Assembly: GCA_030054275.1 (NCBI GenBank)
Contig: JASGCF010000017.1
Location: 1-20,887, forward strand
DNA from: Limnohabitans sp.
GTDB lineage: Bacteria; Planctomycetota; Phycisphaerae; Phycisphaerales; SM1A02
Direction of reading: 5' to 3'
Length of the DNA: 20,887 nt
This document shows positions 1-6,810 of the stretch, piece after piece (the first letter of the stretch is position 1; each line of letters starts with the position of its first letter). A model generated the notes under the pieces. That model was not told the DNA's origin and ran no database searches. It was given only the letters and a program-made list of their open reading frames with translations. Both the position numbers and the translations under genes were made by a program.

Positions 1-193
1 GCCAGAGCGAGCAAGTTGCGAAGCAGGTTGCGAGCGCTCAAAGACGCGAAGCAGGTTGCGAGCGCTCAACCACGACATGCTTCAGCCCGCCGCGCCAGTT
101 CAAAAGCTACGACTCGCGGCGAGGCGTGCCAGAGCGAGCAAGGGCGGGCCCCTGAAGCGCAGCTTCAGCAGCCCGCCAGTTGCGAGCGCTCAA
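1..193. repeat. Intergenic modular direct-repeat patch downstream of the SYLF gene
   Basis: Two 24-bp direct copies lie at 18-41 and 46-69, only 4 bp apart. Their last 15 bp, GTTGCGAGCGCTCAA, recur at 179-193, ending just before the stop codon of the SYLF gene. A second element, GCCAGAGCGAGCAAG, occurs at 1-15 and again at 128-142. Read on the minus strand, each set runs from the TTGAGCGCTCGCAAC element to the CTTGCTCGCTCTGGC element with different material between. The core GAGCGCTC is a perfect palindrome. No convincing gene is present. The patch is cut by the window edge, so its full size is unknown. It may belong to a dispersed intergenic repeat family. Confidence 0.7.
143..177. other. 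Long imperfect inverted repeat (hairpin) inside the repeat patch
   Basis: An outer stem GGCGGGC (143-149) pairs with GCCCGCC (171-177). An inner stem CTGAAGC (152-158) pairs with GCTTCAG (162-168), closed by a 3-nt loop. A 2x2 internal loop separates the stems, giving 14 pairs in all. On the minus strand it lies about 20 nt past the SYLF stop codon. No T-run follows, so it could be a 3'-end stabiliser or REP-like element rather than a standard intrinsic terminator. Confidence 0.6.
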
Positions 194-195
194 AT

Positions 196-831
196 CTAGT
201 TCAGCGCCTTCCACAAAATTTCGCTGCCAGCTGGCGCCTTCACCTTGCCACTGGTGATGTCGCCCACGCTTACATCTGGCCCGTACTGTTCGCGATTGAT
301 TTTGTCTGCGGTCGAGAAGTACACGCCTCCGACAAGCAGTCCGCCAAACAAGCCTTCCGTGCGTAGGTAGTAGTAGGTCGCAGGAACAGGTCCGCCTGCG
401 TTGTTCGGATCGGTCTTCGCGGGACCAGCTACGGCAGAGGCCTCGGCCAATCCGTACATACCGTCATCGAGGAAGTTGGCAACTTCTTCGGTTGTGTTCA
501 TCACGATGATGATGTCACGCGACTGTGCTCCTGCCTGAAGACCAATCGAAGCGCCACCTGTATTGATCGCCACAGGCGCAGACCAACCACGCTCTGCGCG
601 CTTCACAAAGACGCCTTGACCGCCAGAGCCGCCGACGACAAACGCGGCGCTACCTTCGCGCAGAATCGCAACGCCCTTTGCATTTTCAAAGACAGCCGTC
701 GGGATGGGATGATCGCTTGATTGAAATCCGCGCACAATGGCAAGCGCTTCGCCAGTTCGGGTGGAAAGTGAGTTCGAGCAAGCGGCCAAGAACACGAGCG
801 GCAAAATGAGCGCGATTCGAACGAGTTGCAT
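196..831 (-). CDS. SYLF-domain (Ysc84-like, lipid-binding) lipoprotein
   Basis: This 211-residue protein starts with a lipoprotein signal peptide: a short charged n-region, a hydrophobic stretch and a lipobox FLAAC with Cys18. It should therefore be anchored to a membrane on the outside of the cytoplasm. The rest matches the SYLF/Ysc84 pattern: AKGVAIL, a glycine-rich VGGSGGQGVFVKR segment, GWSAPVAINTGGASIGLQAGAQS, then IIIVMNT and a glycine-rich C-terminal part. The family binds phospholipids in eukaryotes; its bacterial role is poorly known. I chose ATG 831 over the upstream GTG 957 because AAGGAAG sits about 8 nt before it and the signal peptide begins there. It lies 146 bp downstream of mscL on the same strand, so co-transcription is possible but not shown. 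Confidence 0.88.
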   Translation of the reverse strand: MQLVRIALILPLVFLAACSNSLSTRTGEALAIVRGFQSSDHPIPTAVFENAKGVAILREGSAAFVVGGSGGQGVFVKRAERGWSAPVAINTGGASIGLQAGAQSRDIIIVMNTTEEVANFLDDGMYGLAEASAVAGPAKTDPNNAGGPVPATYYYLRTEGLFGGLLVGGVYFSTADKINREQYGPDVSVGDITSGKVKAPAGSEILWKALN

Positions 832-977
832 GTCATGCTTCCTTGCATATGCGCGCGTTTCGCGATGCGAGTCTCGCTGCGACGCACCGGACGAGTTGAT
901 GTGAGATCGATCCGGGTGAGCGGCGAGAGACACTGCTTCCACCACTTGGACCACCACTTCGACTGTTACTTCGGCTG

Positions 978-1349
978 TTACTTCTTCGTGATGCCTTCCA
1001 TCGCAGCGCGCATATCACTGATGCGCATGGCGATGACCTTGTTCATGAGTTTGACCACGATGAACGCGGCCAACACGATGATCGCGAACTCAATGAGATT
1101 GTTGAAGAACGCACCGTACTTGATGGCAACAACGGTCGTCTCAACGCCGTCCTTCATTTCCGTCTTCAGCGGAATTTGCAGTTGTTTGAAATCAACGCCA
1201 CCAATCACAAGTCCAAGCGGCGGCATCAGGAGGTCAGACACGATGCTGTTCACGATCTTCGTGAATGCGCCACCAACCAAAATGCCGACTGCCATGTCGA
1301 CAGCGTTGCCCTTAGCTGCGAATTGCTTCAGTTCTTCGATAAAGCCCAT
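978..1349 (-). CDS. mscL: Large-conductance mechanosensitive channel MscL
   Basis: The product is 123 residues and clearly MscL. This homopentameric inner-membrane channel opens on membrane tension to release solutes during hypo-osmotic shock. The N-terminal helix (MGFIEELKQFAAKGN), the TM1 pore helix (AVDMAVGILVGGAFTKIVNSIVSDLLMPP), the GLVIGGVDFKQL periplasmic entry and TM2 (about residues 65-92, NNLIEFAIIVLAAFIVVKLMNK) all follow the family order. It is slightly shorter than the roughly 136-residue E. coli protein because the C-terminal cytoplasmic helical tail is reduced. ATG 1349 is preceded by GGAGG at 7 nt spacing, a strong ribosome binding site; the longer upstream reading is not needed. 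Confidence 0.97.
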   Translation of the reverse strand: MGFIEELKQFAAKGNAVDMAVGILVGGAFTKIVNSIVSDLLMPPLGLVIGGVDFKQLQIPLKTEMKDGVETTVVAIKYGAFFNNLIEFAIIVLAAFIVVKLMNKVIAMRISDMRAAMEGITKK

Positions 1350-1441
1350 AAAGATGCCTCCAGAGTGCGCAAGATAGCGAGGCTCCGACCTTCCGTGCGG
1401 CCAGCGCTCGATTAACACGAGATGACACACTGCATGTTTGA

Positions 1442-2275
1442 CTAGAAAATCAATCGCAGGCCGACCAATGCTGCGAGTCGCAGATTCGGCGCATCATCGA
1501 CTTCCCATGCAAGCGGAATCTGAAGCCCGAGTTCAACCGCAAAGGTCGGCGCCTCAAGCAGTAGGCCCGGCGAAATGAGGATCTCGTACTCCGATCCAGC
1601 CGTCCAAATCGAGTTCAACTCGGAGGTCGCGTACCACGCAGCTTCGCGTTCTTCGCCATACGCATCGGGGTAAAGCCGAAATGCGTACCCAAGGTCGAGA
1701 TTCGCGTAGTCATCAGCGGTTGTGCCGCCGAAGGTCGGGAGAAATGGGCTTTCGTCTGTGACAAATGTCCAGCGCGCCCCGATGTCGAAGCCATGTCGAC
1801 CGAAAATGCCAGTAAGCACCCCGCCAGCGCAGGGATCAGCACCACTCGAACCGAACCCGCCCGTTCCGGTGGGAAGTTCGGCGCCCGCGTAGACCGCCCC
1901 GCGCAGCGTGTCTACAGCGCCGAGATCTTCGCGCAAAATGCGCAACTCGACGATCGCCTCGAGATCGCCAAGACCAAAGTCGCCATCGGACGGACGCGGC
2001 TCATCAAAAAAGCCTTGAAACATCGGTAGATCGAGCGAAATCGCAAGGTCGCGCGCAACGCCGTATTCCAAACGCACATCTTCTTCAAGCAGCGTTTGTC
2101 CACCTTCGTAGAAGTACGCACGGGCTTGCGCACGAGGAATCAAAACACCAGGTGATGGCGAGGTCGCCGCCGGCATATTGAGCATTTCCTGCGCGCTCGA
2201 CGCGTTTGTCGAACCGAGCGCGCCCGCCAGAACCGCCGTGCCCACCATCACGCTGCGGCGTCGTCGCTCGATCAC
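1442..2275 (-). CDS. Putative outer-membrane beta-barrel protein (transporter/MetA-pathway-like)
   Basis: The 277-residue product has an arginine-rich n-region and a hydrophobic segment ending near SSAQ, a Sec signal. The mature part alternates short amphipathic strands with turns (ARAYFYEGGQTLLEEDVRLEYG, DLAISLDLPM, YAGAELPTGTGG, FDIGARWTF, YEILISPGLLLE). It ends in a strand terminating with Phe (LRLIF), as many outer-membrane barrels do. It resembles the loosely defined phenol-degradation 'MetA-pathway'/transporter barrel family, but I cannot fix the substrate. The GTG start overlaps the stop of the HMA lipoprotein gene (GTGA), with GAGG about 8 nt upstream, so translation is probably coupled. 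This ties the barrel functionally to the metal-binding lipoprotein before it. Confidence 0.75.
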   Translation of the reverse strand: MIERRRRSVMVGTAVLAGALGSTNASSAQEMLNMPAATSPSPGVLIPRAQARAYFYEGGQTLLEEDVRLEYGVARDLAISLDLPMFQGFFDEPRPSDGDFGLGDLEAIVELRILREDLGAVDTLRGAVYAGAELPTGTGGFGSSGADPCAGGVLTGIFGRHGFDIGARWTFVTDESPFLPTFGGTTADDYANLDLGYAFRLYPDAYGEEREAAWYATSELNSIWTAGSEYEILISPGLLLEAPTFAVELGLQIPLAWEVDDAPNLRLAALVGLRLIF

Positions 2276-2706
2276 GGCTGCACCTCGCCTTCAGGCAACT
2301 TGCGAATCTCGCGCAGTGTGAAGCCAGCGTCCAAAATGGCTCGGAAAACAGCCTCGCGAGACGGTGCGACTGGGCCGTCCACATCGATCGTCACGATGCC
2401 GTGTTTCATGTCGACTTTCGGATTCGCGATCCCGTCGATTCGACCAAGTTGTAGGTCGACATTCGAGATGCACTTCGGGCAACTCATTCCAAATACGACG
2501 AGGGCATAGCGGCCTGGCGCGAGCGTTTGCGCATCGTGCACGGCGCCGAGTTGCGCACTTTGGAGATTGATGTCGGAAGAAATGCGATCAGTTGAGGTGG
2601 TCGAAACTGTGGACGCGCAGCCCGCGGCACAAAGTGCCATGAAAGTGACGAGCGATGCGCATGCAAGCGAAGCGAAATCGCGTCGCGCAACGGCAGAAGG
2701 AGCCAT
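2272..2706 (-). CDS. HMA-domain (heavy-metal-binding) lipoprotein
   Basis: This 144-residue protein has a signal peptide ending in the lipobox CAAGC (Cys30). A short linker is followed by one heavy-metal-associated domain (about residues 66-136). The domain carries the metal-binding loop GMSCPKC with Cys76 and Cys79, the CxxC pattern used for Cu(I) or other soft metals. The beta-strand KHGIVTIDVDG and the helix SREAVFRAILDAGF fit the ferredoxin-like fold. HMA domains are usually cytoplasmic (CopZ, P-type ATPases, MerP being the periplasmic exception), so a lipid-anchored form would act outside the inner membrane. ATG 2706 has AAGGGG just upstream. Its stop overlaps the start of the beta-barrel gene, and a cysteine-rich gene precedes it by 61 bp. 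Confidence 0.85.
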   Translation of the reverse strand: MAPSAVARRDFASLACASLVTFMALCAAGCASTVSTTSTDRISSDINLQSAQLGAVHDAQTLAPGRYALVVFGMSCPKCISNVDLQLGRIDGIANPKVDMKHGIVTIDVDGPVAPSREAVFRAILDAGFTLREIRKLPEGEVQP

Positions 2707-2726
2707 GGGTTCCCCTTTGTAATTCG

Positions 2727-2736
2727 ATATGCATAT
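2727..2736. promoter_or_regulatory. AT-rich palindrome ATATGCATAT ahead of the HMA lipoprotein gene
   Basis: A perfect 10-bp palindrome sits 21 bp upstream of the HMA lipoprotein start, within a locally AT-rich leader in otherwise GC-rich DNA. On the minus strand it directly follows TTGTCA. It could be an operator for a dimeric regulator, or part of an internal promoter. There is no known regulator gene beside it, so this is a suggestion only. Confidence 0.3.
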
Positions 2737-2767
2737 TGACAAATAGACGCGTGTTCTCTCGCGCGAC

Positions 2768-3187
2768 TTATGTCGTCCATCTTGAAACAGAGGCAAGCAG
2801 TTCGCGCCCCGATGGTCGGCCCGCATTGGTTTCCTGAGGCTCTTCGAAAGACACGCCAGAGAAGCGGTCAACGACGAGCAAGTTGGGCAGCGTGCACGCG
2901 AACAGCGCAAGCGTCAGGCGCACCATTCGCGTGTCGTTCGTCGGTACGACTGGCGCATTGGGCGAAGGCGCATCGTCGTTCGGGGCTGCGCATGGGCAAC
3001 GCTCGCCGCACTGGCAGGCGTCTCCGCAGCAGGACATGCGAGCCTCTTTGGTGAGATTCGCGGCGCCCATCCTCGACGCGTTGAGACTGGAGCATTGCAG
3101 GCCCGCAGCACTTGGCCAACACACACCAAGCGCGCCCATGAGGGCGATCAAGAGATACGCGGTGATGTGCACGGTTCGTGTGCGCAT
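2768..3187 (-). CDS. Small cysteine-rich exported or membrane protein, possible metal binding
   Basis: I do not recognise a named family. The 139-residue product begins with a hydrophobic segment (about residues 8-28, TAYLLIALMGALGVCWPSAA) that could be a signal peptide or an anchor. A second hydrophobic stretch lies at about 89-106. Between them is a cluster of six cysteines (C53, C54, C58, C60, C64, C66) in 14 residues, with CC, CxC and CPC spacing, like metallothionein-type or metal-chelating segments. The gene is first of three minus-strand genes that also include an HMA lipoprotein and a beta-barrel. The ATG at 3187 has only a weak ribosome binding site. A short hypothetical can be spurious, but the context and the cysteine cluster argue that it is real. 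Confidence 0.6.
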   Translation of the reverse strand: MRTRTVHITAYLLIALMGALGVCWPSAAGLQCSSLNASRMGAANLTKEARMSCCGDACQCGERCPCAAPNDDAPSPNAPVVPTNDTRMVRLTLALFACTLPNLLVVDRFSGVSFEEPQETNAGRPSGRELLASVSRWTT

Positions 3188-3267
3188 TTCAGGCGATCGC
3201 GTGCATCACGCGCAAAAACTCCCGAGGCCTTCATGCTACCAAGCGTGCGGTTCCTCGATGCGTATTT

Positions 3268-4803
3268 TCAGGCATTTCGGATCGAGACCCCTCGAAGTAC
3301 GGCGTCAAGATCCGCGTCGGAGAGGCTCCATCCAGAGCGTGGTTGAGGAGACCACAGTTGTTCTGGATTTGCATGCGAACCCGACCCGACAAAGCGCTGC
3401 TCCACAAAGTCATACGCGATGCGGTTTCCGGCACGCGCTGCGACCGTTCCTGAAAGCACCAATTCGTTGAGCACGCTCGATCGCTCGAAGGCGCAAAGTG
3501 GGGCATCGCAAGCGTCCACAGAGCCAGCGCGCCACGCGCGGATCGCATCAAGCCACTCGCGGTGATGACCGAGCGAGGGCGGAATCGCGGTGACGGCTGG
3601 TTTCGGCTCGTCTGCGATTGCCTTCGGAAGCACGAGGAACTCGCCATAGTTTGCGAAGAGGAAACCGTTCGTTCCTTGGAAGGCAATGTTGAATCGACCG
3701 TGATAGTCCTGTCGATCTTTGCCTCCGAGTTCCTGCGCAATCGGCGACATGCGCCCGTTGTCGAACCAGCGTAAAACCAGCGGATCTTTGATGGTGGATG
3801 CTGGGCCGCCGAACGCAGCCAGACCTCGATATCCGCCGCCATTCGCGGCACGCCGAATCGCCCACGATGCCTCGGTCCACTCGGGGCACGCCACGCTGTC
3901 GATGTCCGAACACTGTGCGAAAATCTCGGCGGTTCCAACGCTCGCACGATCGAGACCGAGCGCCCACACAGGCAAATCCATCATGTGGCAACCCATGTCG
4001 CCAAGCGTTCCCGTTCCAAACGCCCAATACTTCCGCCAATTCGCAGGATGCAACTGATCGACATATGGCGACTCTTGCGCTGGACCAAGCCAAAGGTCAT
4101 ACGCAAGCGTTGCTGGAGGTGGCACCACTGGGCCTGTCGGTCCACAACACCAACCTTTGTTGACCCAACAATCACAACTTGTGATTTCGCCGATCACACC
4201 TGCGCGCACAAGTTCCACCACACGACGGTAATTCTCCGTGGCGTGAATTTGCGTTCCCATTTGCGTAGGTACGCGCGCTGCCCGCGCCAGAGCCAAAATG
4301 CGGCGCGATTCCGCAAGCGAGTGGGTGAGTGGTTTCTCGCAGTACACGGGAAGTCCAGCGCGCAACGCAAGTGCCGTTGCAAATGCATGGGTGTGATCGG
4401 GCGTGGACACAAGTACACCGTCAAGCGCGAGTTCATTTCGACGCGCGAACAATTCGCGCAGGTCGCGGAATGTGCGGGCATCAAGTGGATTCTTTGGATC
4501 GCGCTGTTTGGCGCGGTCGAGTGCCCCTTGATCGACATCGCACAACGCAACCACATTGGCACCGGCCGCGATGAGATCGCCGAGATTGTCTGCGCCGCGA
4601 CCGCCGCAGCCGATGATCGCGATTCTCGGTGCTTGGCTTGCGTCATCTTTGTGTCGAGTCGTTGCGTGTGCATCGTATGAGCCCGCCTCATGCGTTTTCA
4701 CACGATCCGTACATCCAAGGAGTGTTGGTGCAGCGAGCACAGCCGGAACAAGCCCAAGAAAGGCGCGGCGGTCAAGCATCGTCCGATGAGGTGCATCGCT
4801 CAT
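3268..4803 (-). CDS. Tat-exported Gfo/Idh/MocA-family oxidoreductase, lipoprotein type
   Basis: This is an NAD(P)-dependent sugar dehydrogenase-like protein of about 511 residues. The N-terminus has the twin-arginine motif DRRAFLG followed by a lipobox LLGC (Cys31), so it should be exported folded with its cofactor and lipid-anchored. The Rossmann part has IIGCGGRG (residues 63-70) and the family signature VYCEKPL (EKP at 156-158). The C-terminal domain has GTLGDMGCHMMDLPVWAL, which normally carries the catalytic His/Asp. The substrate is unknown; exported planctomycete members are linked to sugar oxidation. The start is uncertain: TTG 4833 has AAGGG 8 nt upstream, while ATG 4803 and ATG 4779 lack a good ribosome binding site. 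I chose 4803 because it gives a normal Tat n-region. It diverges from mltA. Confidence 0.9.
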   Translation of the reverse strand: MSDAPHRTMLDRRAFLGLVPAVLAAPTLLGCTDRVKTHEAGSYDAHATTRHKDDASQAPRIAIIGCGGRGADNLGDLIAAGANVVALCDVDQGALDRAKQRDPKNPLDARTFRDLRELFARRNELALDGVLVSTPDHTHAFATALALRAGLPVYCEKPLTHSLAESRRILALARAARVPTQMGTQIHATENYRRVVELVRAGVIGEITSCDCWVNKGWCCGPTGPVVPPPATLAYDLWLGPAQESPYVDQLHPANWRKYWAFGTGTLGDMGCHMMDLPVWALGLDRASVGTAEIFAQCSDIDSVACPEWTEASWAIRRAANGGGYRGLAAFGGPASTIKDPLVLRWFDNGRMSPIAQELGGKDRQDYHGRFNIAFQGTNGFLFANYGEFLVLPKAIADEPKPAVTAIPPSLGHHREWLDAIRAWRAGSVDACDAPLCAFERSSVLNELVLSGTVAARAGNRIAYDFVEQRFVGSGSHANPEQLWSPQPRSGWSLSDADLDAVLRGVSIRNA

Positions 4804-4918
4804 ACGACGAGTGTGGGCGAAGGCCGCATGCAATGCAAGAGCCCTTCACGGCGAACTACGGGAAAGTGCTACATTTCGGCCGCGCCATGCATGGCGGTTT
4901 GCTCGGAGTACGACTGTC

Positions 4919-6163
4919 ATGACGATGTTGACGCACACCACGCACACCACGACGACCCCAGGAGAGCTCGCGCCATCGGTGCGAGGTCGTTTGTCGAGCC
5001 GCGCGCAATGCGCGATCGCACTCTCCGTCTGCGTCGCGACGCTTGCGCTCGGTGTTGGTTGCGCTCCGGAAACAGCGGTACGCGTTGAGCCAACGCTCTT
5101 ACCTCCCACGGTCGGTGCCGTCGAGACGAAGGGCACTGCAGCGATTCGTTGGGAAGCGGTCGATCTCAGTACATTCGATCTTGCGGGGATCTTTCCTGGC
5201 CGCGATCTCGCACAACGCGCCGGATTCATCGCAGCCTGCAAGAATTCTCAGGGAAGTGTCGATCGACAAGTTGCAGCCGATGCAGCAGCACTTGATGAAA
5301 TCTTCTGGGCTGCAAAAGATGGTCTTTCGTTTGAGAAGTTCCTTCGCGAACGATGCGTTGCCTCTCGCGCATCACCCAGTCGGTTCGATGCAGCCACGCA
5401 GTCAAGCGGTCTCCTCACCGGTTACGCAACACCAACCGTGCGCGTCCGTCGCAAAGCGGATGATCGATTTCGCTTTCCGATTTTGGGTGACCTGCGCATG
5501 GCACATCCACAACTTGCGGACGCGCCGCGTGCGGAAATTCTCGCCTCAAGCGCAGCGCGCGAACTCGCTCTTGCGTGGATTGATGATCCCCTCGGTTGGG
5601 CGCTCGTTGAAACGAATGGCACTGCCGTACTTGTGATTGATGAACCGAATGCGCCGCGCGAAGAAGCCTACATTTCGCGAGTTTCTACCAACGGACGGCC
5701 GTTTACGAGCGTTGGACGCGGACTTGCGAAGGCAGGCCTCCTCGATGCATCGAAGGCCACACTTGCCGATGTTGTGCGGATCGCAGAGCGTGATCCCGCC
5801 GCGATCGAGCGTGCGGCGCTTGAAAACGAGCGTGTTGTCTTCTTCGCAGAAGTTCCGCGGACTTCGTTTCCGCCGGTACTTGGACTTCCGAACGGCCGAC
5901 TTGTGCCTGGATATTCGTGCGCAGCCGATCCGAAGATCTATCCCGCTGGTTCTGTGCTGCTTCTTTCAGAACGCGCCACGCGCGGCGTGGAGCGTCGACC
6001 CGTGCGCGTTGTCTTCGTACACGATGCGGGTGGTGCCATCAGCGGCACCGAGCGTATCGATGTCTATTTCGGCGAAGGATCGCAGGCAATCCTGCGGGCT
6101 GGTGACATGCGCATTGAAGTGGATGTGATGCGACTGTCGCTTCGCGGTGCCGTTTCCCCATGA
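4919..6163 (+). CDS. mltA: MltA-type membrane-bound lytic murein transglycosylase
   Basis: The 414-residue product would cleave the MurNAc-GlcNAc bond of peptidoglycan with 1,6-anhydro product formation. A lipoprotein signal ends in LGVGC (Cys48), after an unusually long His/Thr-rich n-region. The MltA domain is visible as LLTGYATPTVRVRR (TGY at 167-169), then SRVSTNGRPFTSVGRGL and ENERVVFFAEV. The C-terminal 3D domain has AADPKIYPAGSVLLL and HDAGGAISGTERIDVYFGEG, where Asp369 matches the catalytic aspartate and Asp381 a second conserved one. The full domain set is present, so it is probably active. ATG 4919 has GGAG about 10 nt upstream. Its stop overlaps the next start as ATGA, suggesting translational coupling to the DUF1648 gene. 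Confidence 0.9.
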   Translation: MTMLTHTTHTTTTPGELAPSVRGRLSSRAQCAIALSVCVATLALGVGCAPETAVRVEPTLLPPTVGAVETKGTAAIRWEAVDLSTFDLAGIFPGRDLAQRAGFIAACKNSQGSVDRQVAADAAALDEIFWAAKDGLSFEKFLRERCVASRASPSRFDAATQSSGLLTGYATPTVRVRRKADDRFRFPILGDLRMAHPQLADAPRAEILASSAARELALAWIDDPLGWALVETNGTAVLVIDEPNAPREEAYISRVSTNGRPFTSVGRGLAKAGLLDASKATLADVVRIAERDPAAIERAALENERVVFFAEVPRTSFPPVLGLPNGRLVPGYSCAADPKIYPAGSVLLLSERATRGVERRPVRVVFVHDAGGAISGTERIDVYFGEGSQAILRAGDMRIEVDVMRLSLRGAVSP

Positions 6164-6762
6164 ACAGGCTTTCTGAACGGAATCAACCCCCGATCGCGAC
6201 GGGGCAGCATCCTCGAACGCTTGCGCGCCGAGCAATGCAGTGGTTGCTTGCGTTGGCGTTCATTCTCCAAGCATTCCTTTGGTGGCGGGCGGTGTGGTGG
6301 TTCCCTCAACTCCCCGAGAAATTTCCGGTTCATTTCAATGCCAGCGGCACGCCTGATGGTTGGAGTGAGCGCGGATTCATGTGGTTTCTCTTACCGATTC
6401 TTGGACTCGCGATTTTCTGCCTGTTTGGCGTGATCATGGCCACCATTGCGCCGCTTGCGCGACGATCACCTGGAATCGTGAACATGCCGAAAAAAGACCT
6501 CTGGATGAAACTCTCACCAGAGGGTCGCGCCGCCACGCTTGCACCGACTTCAGCATTCCTTGCGTTTGTCATCGTGCTCGTGGAGTTGCTCTTCATCTTC
6601 ATTATGGAAGGTAGTGGGCGCGTTGCTCTTGGACTCGCGACGACGCTGCCGCCGTGGCCGGTTTTCGTCTTTCTCGCGTTGGTCTTCGCCGCGCTCGTGC
6701 CCATGTACATCGCGACCAACAACGCGGTCATTGCGTGTGCTGAAGCGGAAGAATGTGCGTGA
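6160..6762 (+). CDS. DUF1648-domain integral membrane protein
   Basis: This 200-residue inner-membrane protein has about four hydrophobic helices (residues about 27-48, 74-97, 131-152 and 163-186). Between TM1 and TM2 it carries the DUF1648 signature: FPQLPEKFPVHFNASGTPDGWSERG, i.e. a Pro-rich 'LPEK.P.HFN..G.PDGW' loop. The function of this domain is not established; in other bacteria it occurs in SdpI-like immunity and membrane proteins. The ATG overlaps the stop of the MltA gene by ATGA, so the two are almost certainly co-translated. That suggests, but does not prove, a role in envelope maintenance. There is no clear terminator in the 48 bp before the convergent oxidoreductase gene. Confidence 0.85.
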   Translation: MNRLSERNQPPIATGQHPRTLARRAMQWLLALAFILQAFLWWRAVWWFPQLPEKFPVHFNASGTPDGWSERGFMWFLLPILGLAIFCLFGVIMATIAPLARRSPGIVNMPKKDLWMKLSPEGRAATLAPTSAFLAFVIVLVELLFIFIMEGSGRVALGLATTLPPWPVFVFLALVFAALVPMYIATNNAVIACAEAEECA

Positions 6763-6810
6763 ACCAGAACTCGTCTTGCCAAGAATTCAACGGGAAGATG
6801 AGCGAGTGAT

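Noticed and set aside
18..69. Two close direct repeats that could suggest a CRISPR array
   Set aside because: Only two full copies with a 4-bp gap, no spacers of normal size and no cas genes.
3188..3267. Possible terminator (CGAGG/CCTCG stem then TTTTT) between the oxidoreductase and the Cys-rich gene
   Set aside because: Only a 5-bp stem with a loop of about 25 nt; too weak to list as a terminator.
3985..4680. 231-codon plus-strand frame
   Set aside because: Antisense to the first oxidoreductase, which has full motifs; the frame has the typical shadow composition.
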